Shown piece after piece: positions 60,830 to 64,000 of a stretch of 64,000 nt of DNA. The notes beneath the pieces are model-generated. The model was not told where the DNA came from, made no database searches, and saw only the letters and a list, made by a program, of their open reading frames with translations. How positions within the stretch are numbered: the first letter of the stretch is position 1; every line of letters begins with the position of its first letter. The stretch lies in assembly GCF_011764545.1 (NCBI RefSeq), contig NZ_AP022870.1, forward strand, positions 1,782,001 to 1,846,000. The letters are read 5' to 3'. The DNA is from Phytohabitans flavus. GTDB lineage: Bacteria; Actinomycetota; Actinomycetes; Mycobacteriales; Micromonosporaceae. The position numbers and the translations under genes were made by a program.

Positions 60830-61012
60830 GCCCCCGCTAGCCCACGTCGGTAGGCCTGCACCCGCGCGGCGGGCGTGTGCACAGGGACTGAAGAGCGACT
60901 GGACGACCCCGTACCAGCAGTGAATGGGGGCAGGGAACGTCGTCAACTGGTTGTCCAGTGGACGGAGGGAGGATCCGACCCCGGGACTGCCCCCTGCTGC
61001 TAGGACGGGACG

Positions 61013-62263
61013 ATGCATCGACAGGCGTACGAAGCTCAGTGTGTTGCGGCGGAAGGCCGGCACACCTCCGCGAGGGCACCCGTCCGCAATCCGAAGTTGA
61101 CGCTGTTCGCGCTGGCCCTGGGCACCTTCGCGATTGGCACCGGAGAGTTCGGCAGCAACGGCATCATCCAGCTCTTCTCGGCCGACCTGGACGTGTCGAT
61201 TCCGGCCGCGACGAACGCGATAACCGCGTATGCCTTCGGGGTGATAATCGGCTCACCCGCCATCACCCTGCTCGCCGCCCGGGTCTACCGGCGCGACCTG
61301 CTGCTCGGCCTCATGGTGCTGTTCCTGGTCGGCAATGGGCTGTCCGCGCTGGCGCCCAACATCGCGGCGCTCGTCGTGTTCCGCTTCGTCGCGGGCAGTG
61401 TGCAGGGCGCGTTCTTCGGCGCGGGCGCTGTCGTCGCCGCCTACGTGTACGGCCCGGGCCGCGGCGGTAAGGCGTTCGCAACGGTGATGGGTGGCCTCAC
61501 CGTCGCCACCATCGTCGGGTCGCCGCTCGGCACCTTCGTCGGCCAGGCCGCGGGCTGGCGCGTCATGTACTGGACCGTGGTCGCCGTTGGCCTGCTCGCC
61601 ACGGTCGCGTTGGCGGCCTGGCTGCCGCGCACCGACGACCTGCGCGGCAATCCGATCGCGAACGAGCTGAGCGCCCTGCGGCGGCGGGGCGTCTGGCTGA
61701 TGGTCACCGTCGCGGCCCTCGGCATATCCAGCATCTTCGCGGTCTATACGTTCATCGGCCCGTTCGTCACCGACGCGGCGCGGCGGGACGCCTCGCTGAT
61801 CCCGGTGGCGCTGGCAATCTTCGGTCTGGGCATGGCGGTGGGCAACCACCTTGGCGGCCGGGTCGCCGACCGTTACGAGAACAGCGGCCTCGTCTACGGC
61901 TACGGCGGTGTCCTGGCCCTCCTGGTGCTGATCGGCGTGGCCGGCGACAACCTGGCGATCCTGCTGCCCTGCCTGTTTGGTGTCGGCGCCACCATGATGT
62001 TCGCGATCCCCACCATCCAGGTACGGCTGACCGGCTTCGCCCCCGATGCTCCGACCCTGATGGGCGCGCTCAACCTGGCGGCGCTCAACCTGGCCAACTC
62101 CCTCGGCGCGATCGGCGGTGCGATCACCCTCGACGCCGGCTGGGGATCGCTGTCGACCGTCTGGGCCGGCTTCGTCCTCACCACGGCCGGTCTGCTGCTG
62201 TACATCGCCGCCGTCGCCCGGGCCAGACCGGCCGCCCTCGACCTGGCCCTGCGCCGGGCCTAA
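61013..62263 (+). CDS. MFS transporter, DHA1 drug-efflux type
   Basis: 416 residues, 12 predicted helices. PKLTLFALALGTFAIGTGEF then GSNGIIQ is the AraJ/DHA1 start; LAARVYRRDLLLGLMVLFLV resembles motif A and FRFVAGSVQGAFFGAGAVVA TM4; GSPLGTFVGQAAGWRVMYWT is motif C. Further helices are ISSIFAVYTFIGPFVTDAA and LNLAALNLANSLGAIGGAI. Exports small molecules by proton antiport. No regulator is adjacent on its 5' side. An IS110 relic starts directly after its stop. Confidence 0.9.
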   Translation: MHRQAYEAQCVAAEGRHTSARAPVRNPKLTLFALALGTFAIGTGEFGSNGIIQLFSADLDVSIPAATNAITAYAFGVIIGSPAITLLAARVYRRDLLLGLMVLFLVGNGLSALAPNIAALVVFRFVAGSVQGAFFGAGAVVAAYVYGPGRGGKAFATVMGGLTVATIVGSPLGTFVGQAAGWRVMYWTVVAVGLLATVALAAWLPRTDDLRGNPIANELSALRRRGVWLMVTVAALGISSIFAVYTFIGPFVTDAARRDASLIPVALAIFGLGMAVGNHLGGRVADRYENSGLVYGYGGVLALLVLIGVAGDNLAILLPCLFGVGATMMFAIPTIQVRLTGFAPDAPTLMGALNLAALNLANSLGAIGGAITLDAGWGSLSTVWAGFVLTTAGLLLYIAAVARARPAALDLALRRA

Positions 62264-62269
62264 GGGCGT

Positions 62270-62455
62270 GATGCCCCACGAAGCCTCGCTGTGCGGCCGT
62301 TCGGGGTTTTCGCCGGCGGCGATTAGCAGGGTGGCGGCGGTGTCTGAGCCGACGCCGTAGCGTTGCGGCAGGGTCGGATTGTGGGCGGTGACGGTCTCGG
62401 TGATCCGGGCGGTGAGGTCGTCGATCGCTGTGCTGAGCCGAGGATCGGCCCATCT
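62270..62455 (-). mobile_element. IS110-family transposase fragment
   Basis: AIDDLTARITETVTAHNPTL, PQRYGVGSDTAATLLIAAGE, NPERPHSEASWGITP matches the start of the transposase_20 domain of IS110 elements (GVGPDTAxxLLIAAGDNPERLRSEASFA). Both flanks are missing; it fills the gap between the MFS and quinone-reductase genes. Confidence 0.65.
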
Positions 62456-63445
62456 TCACGTTCGCCGTAAATCACGCGGGGTGGTGATCAGGGTTTTGCC
62501 GAACACGGTGCGGCTTTCGATCGCGGCGTGCGCCGCACCAGCCTGATCCAGCGGAAAAGTCTGCCCTATGACCGGCGCGATCACGCCTGCGGCTGCCTCG
62601 CGCAGCGCCTGCTCGAGGTAATTCGAACGGTTACGCCCGGCCAGTTGCGCTGCCTCGATACCGGTCACCGCAATGCCCCGCTCGTTGGCGGCCTGCCTGT
62701 CAAGGTACGCGAAACGCCCGCTGGGTGAGCCGTGTGCAGAGAAGCGTCCCCCGCGGGCGACCAGCGTGAAAGCGGCCTCACCGAGCTGGCCGCCGACATT
62801 GTCCAGCACCACGTCGGCGCCGTGCCGGCCGAGTACCGCTTGGGCTTGCTCGATCCAGTCCGGCCGCGCGGAGTCGATCAACGCATCAGGGTGAAGTCGA
62901 GCGACCCGCTCCAGCTTCGCGCCGCGGGCGACCGCGACCACCCGGCCGGCGCGAGCGCGGGCGAGTTGTACGCACAGCACTCCCAAGCCGCCGCTGGCCC
63001 CGACCACGAGCACCCCGTCCCCTGGGCCGACCTTCGTCACGTCGAACAGGGCAAGCGCGGTCACCCCGTCGTGCAGCAACGCGGCAGCCGTCGTGAGGTT
63101 GACGCCGTCGGGCACGGTCACCACCGCCTCGGCGGCCACTACGGTCTGGTCGGCGTACCCACCCACCCCCGGGGTATGGGCCGCCACCCTGCGGCCGCGC
63201 AGCTCCTGATCGACTCCTGCACCGACCTGCACAATCTGCCCTGCGACCCCGCCGCCCGGCACATACGGCGGGCGCATCGGCCAATACTCCTGGGCCGCCC
63301 CGGAGCGCACCGCCGTCTCCAGCCACAACGTGTCGATCACCTCGACACCGATAACGACTTCGCCGGGGCCTGGCACCGGATCGGGCATCTCGACCAGCTG
63401 GAACACCTCCGGGCCACCGAATTTCGACACCACGGCCGCTCGCAC
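62456..63445 (-). CDS. Zinc-independent quinone oxidoreductase (MDR family)
   Basis: About 329 residues. VRAAVVSKFGGPEVFQLVEM is the typical N-terminus; then GEVVIGVEVIDTLWLETAVR, GGGVAGQIVQVGAGVDQELR, LLHDGVTALALFDVTKVGPG, the NADPH motif VLVVGASGGLGVLCVQLARA, VVLDNVGGQLGEAAFTLVAR and the C-terminal PLDQAGAAHAAIESRTVFGK. No structural or catalytic zinc ligands are evident, as in Qor. I chose the second GTG (start MRAA), with GGAG 10 bases upstream; the first is three codons earlier. Divergent from a MerR regulator. Confidence 0.88.
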   Translation of the reverse strand: MRAAVVSKFGGPEVFQLVEMPDPVPGPGEVVIGVEVIDTLWLETAVRSGAAQEYWPMRPPYVPGGGVAGQIVQVGAGVDQELRGRRVAAHTPGVGGYADQTVVAAEAVVTVPDGVNLTTAAALLHDGVTALALFDVTKVGPGDGVLVVGASGGLGVLCVQLARARAGRVVAVARGAKLERVARLHPDALIDSARPDWIEQAQAVLGRHGADVVLDNVGGQLGEAAFTLVARGGRFSAHGSPSGRFAYLDRQAANERGIAVTGIEAAQLAGRNRSNYLEQALREAAAGVIAPVIGQTFPLDQAGAAHAAIESRTVFGKTLITTPRDLRRT

Positions 63446-63531
63446 TGCACCCACACTCCGTTCTGCCGCTTGTTTTCACACGCCTGATCGCCGGGGCCCC
63501 GTCCTGCGAGCCATGGTCGCTACGCTAGAAG

Positions 63532-63547
63532 TTCAACAATGGTTGAA
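63532..63547. promoter_or_regulatory. MerR autoregulatory operator
   Basis: TTCAAC-AATG-GTTGAA is a perfect inverted repeat in the divergent region between the MerR and quinone oxidoreductase starts. It includes an in-frame ATG (63539), so that ATG is unlikely to be the MerR start. Confidence 0.6.
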
Positions 63548-63568
63548 GTCAAGCATCCGGAGGTCACC

Positions 63569-63958
63569 ATGACCGGCAGCGTCACTGCGCAGCCCTCCTT
63601 GACGGTGGGGGATCTGGCGCGGGCCAGCGGTGTGGCGCCTTCCGCCGTGCGGTTCTACGAAACACACGGCCTGCTCACCAGCGAACGCACCCCAGGAAAC
63701 CAACGCCGATTTCGGGAACCAGACGTCTGCCGAGCCAAGATCATCCGCGTGGCCCAACGTGTGGGGCTGTCCGTCGCAGAGATCCGAGGCATCCTCGCCG
63801 AGCTTCCCACCGATCCGTCACTCCATGACTGGCAGCACCTGGCCACACGCATAGCGACCGAAGCGAACTACCGCATACAACAGCTGCGGCGAGTTCTCGA
63901 AGACATCACAAGCGGGCAAAAACTGTGTGAGCTCCCACCTGACGACCGGACTCCCTGA
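63569..63958 (+). CDS. MerR-family regulator, SoxR-like size
   Basis: 129 residues. wHTH: LTVGDLARASGVAPSAVRFY, ETHGLLTSERTPGNQRRFRE, PDVCRAKIIRVAQRVGLSVA, EIRGILAELPTDPSLHDWQH. The C-terminal coiled coil is ATRIATEANYRIQQLRRVLE with QKLCELPPD. Only one Cys is near the C-terminus, so a SoxR-type [2Fe-2S] cluster (four Cys) is not possible. ATG preceded by GGAGG at 6-nt spacing. Likely regulates the divergent quinone oxidoreductase and itself. Confidence 0.88.
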   Translation: MTGSVTAQPSLTVGDLARASGVAPSAVRFYETHGLLTSERTPGNQRRFREPDVCRAKIIRVAQRVGLSVAEIRGILAELPTDPSLHDWQHLATRIATEANYRIQQLRRVLEDITSGQKLCELPPDDRTP

Positions 63959-63968
63959 CCTGCGGAAC

Positions 63969-63990
63969 GGCCCCCCACGGGCGGGGGAGC
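63969..63990 (+). terminator. Possible terminator after MerR gene
   Basis: A CCCCCC / GGGGGG-type stem around ACGGGC lies about 12 bases past the MerR stop. Short and GC-only; plausible but weak. Confidence 0.4.
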
Positions 63991-64000
63991 GCCGGGCGGC

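Noticed and set aside
1..64000. CRISPR arrays, rRNA genes and complete tRNA genes
   Set aside because: No regularly spaced short repeats with spacers, no rRNA segments and no full cloverleaf were found; only the two tRNA-like fragments reported.

Overview
The window is high-GC DNA with actinomycete gene content: SCO6745-, DUF5990- and GPP34-type proteins, an ECF sigma factor with a SnoaL-like tail, TAP-type secreted hydrolases, GTG starts and many four-base ATGA/GTGA overlaps. A Micromonosporaceae-like host is the best guess; this is inference, since there is no rRNA or other marker gene.

Positions 1-6500 open with a conflict-type pair: a caspase/STAND NTPase cut by the window edge and its upstream EACC1-like partner. 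Small orphan genes follow (including HEAT-like and SRPBCC-like proteins), then a divergent nitronate monooxygenase/HxlR pair. Positions 6500-9310 hold a lipoprotein, a relic of an anion permease and a secreted sugar dehydrogenase with a CebR-like operator. Positions 9500-17200 are a graveyard of mobile elements. It contains a serine recombinase remnant abutting the 3' end of a tRNA-Ala or tmRNA gene, Mrr-like and IS630 relics, a 5'-truncated group II intron with an intact domain V, and a chain of two IS5-type elements and two identical 319-bp repeats. The members of that chain are separated only by CTTAG.

The centrepiece is 17269-26041, one tightly coupled nine-gene operon, possibly led by a 28-codon ORF. 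It encodes a P-loop kinase, a GH3-type acyl-adenylating amide synthetase, two methyltransferases, an FAD monooxygenase, an arginyl-tRNA-synthetase-like protein with no anticodon-binding domain, an unrecognised protein, a LysR effector domain with no HTH, and an alpha/beta hydrolase. It looks like an undescribed specialised-metabolite pathway with two separate carboxylate-activating enzymes and no PKS or NRPS.

Positions 26000-29200 carry IS and integrase relics, a Uma2 protein, a HigBA-like module with a broken toxin, and an 81-bp dispersed repeat. Positions 29250-35480 are a two-component system divergent from a lipoprotein/adaptor/ABC exporter operon. The rest is ordinary accessory chromosome: a DHFR-like reductase, ECF sigma factor, XRE-cupin and MocR/BBE-type oxidoreductase pairs, and a TetR beside a frameshifted esterase. 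After these come a MerR, two TAP hydrolases flanking GPP34, SDR and TetR-SDR-SnoaL modules, DUF5990, a TreT-type glycosyltransferase, a tandem amidase whose second half has lost its catalytic residues, an MFS transporter and a MerR/quinone-reductase pair.

Several genes are broken by single-base indels, often in G/C runs (15.4, 15.95, 27.7, 41.96 and 54.9 kb). This is either real decay or consensus error.
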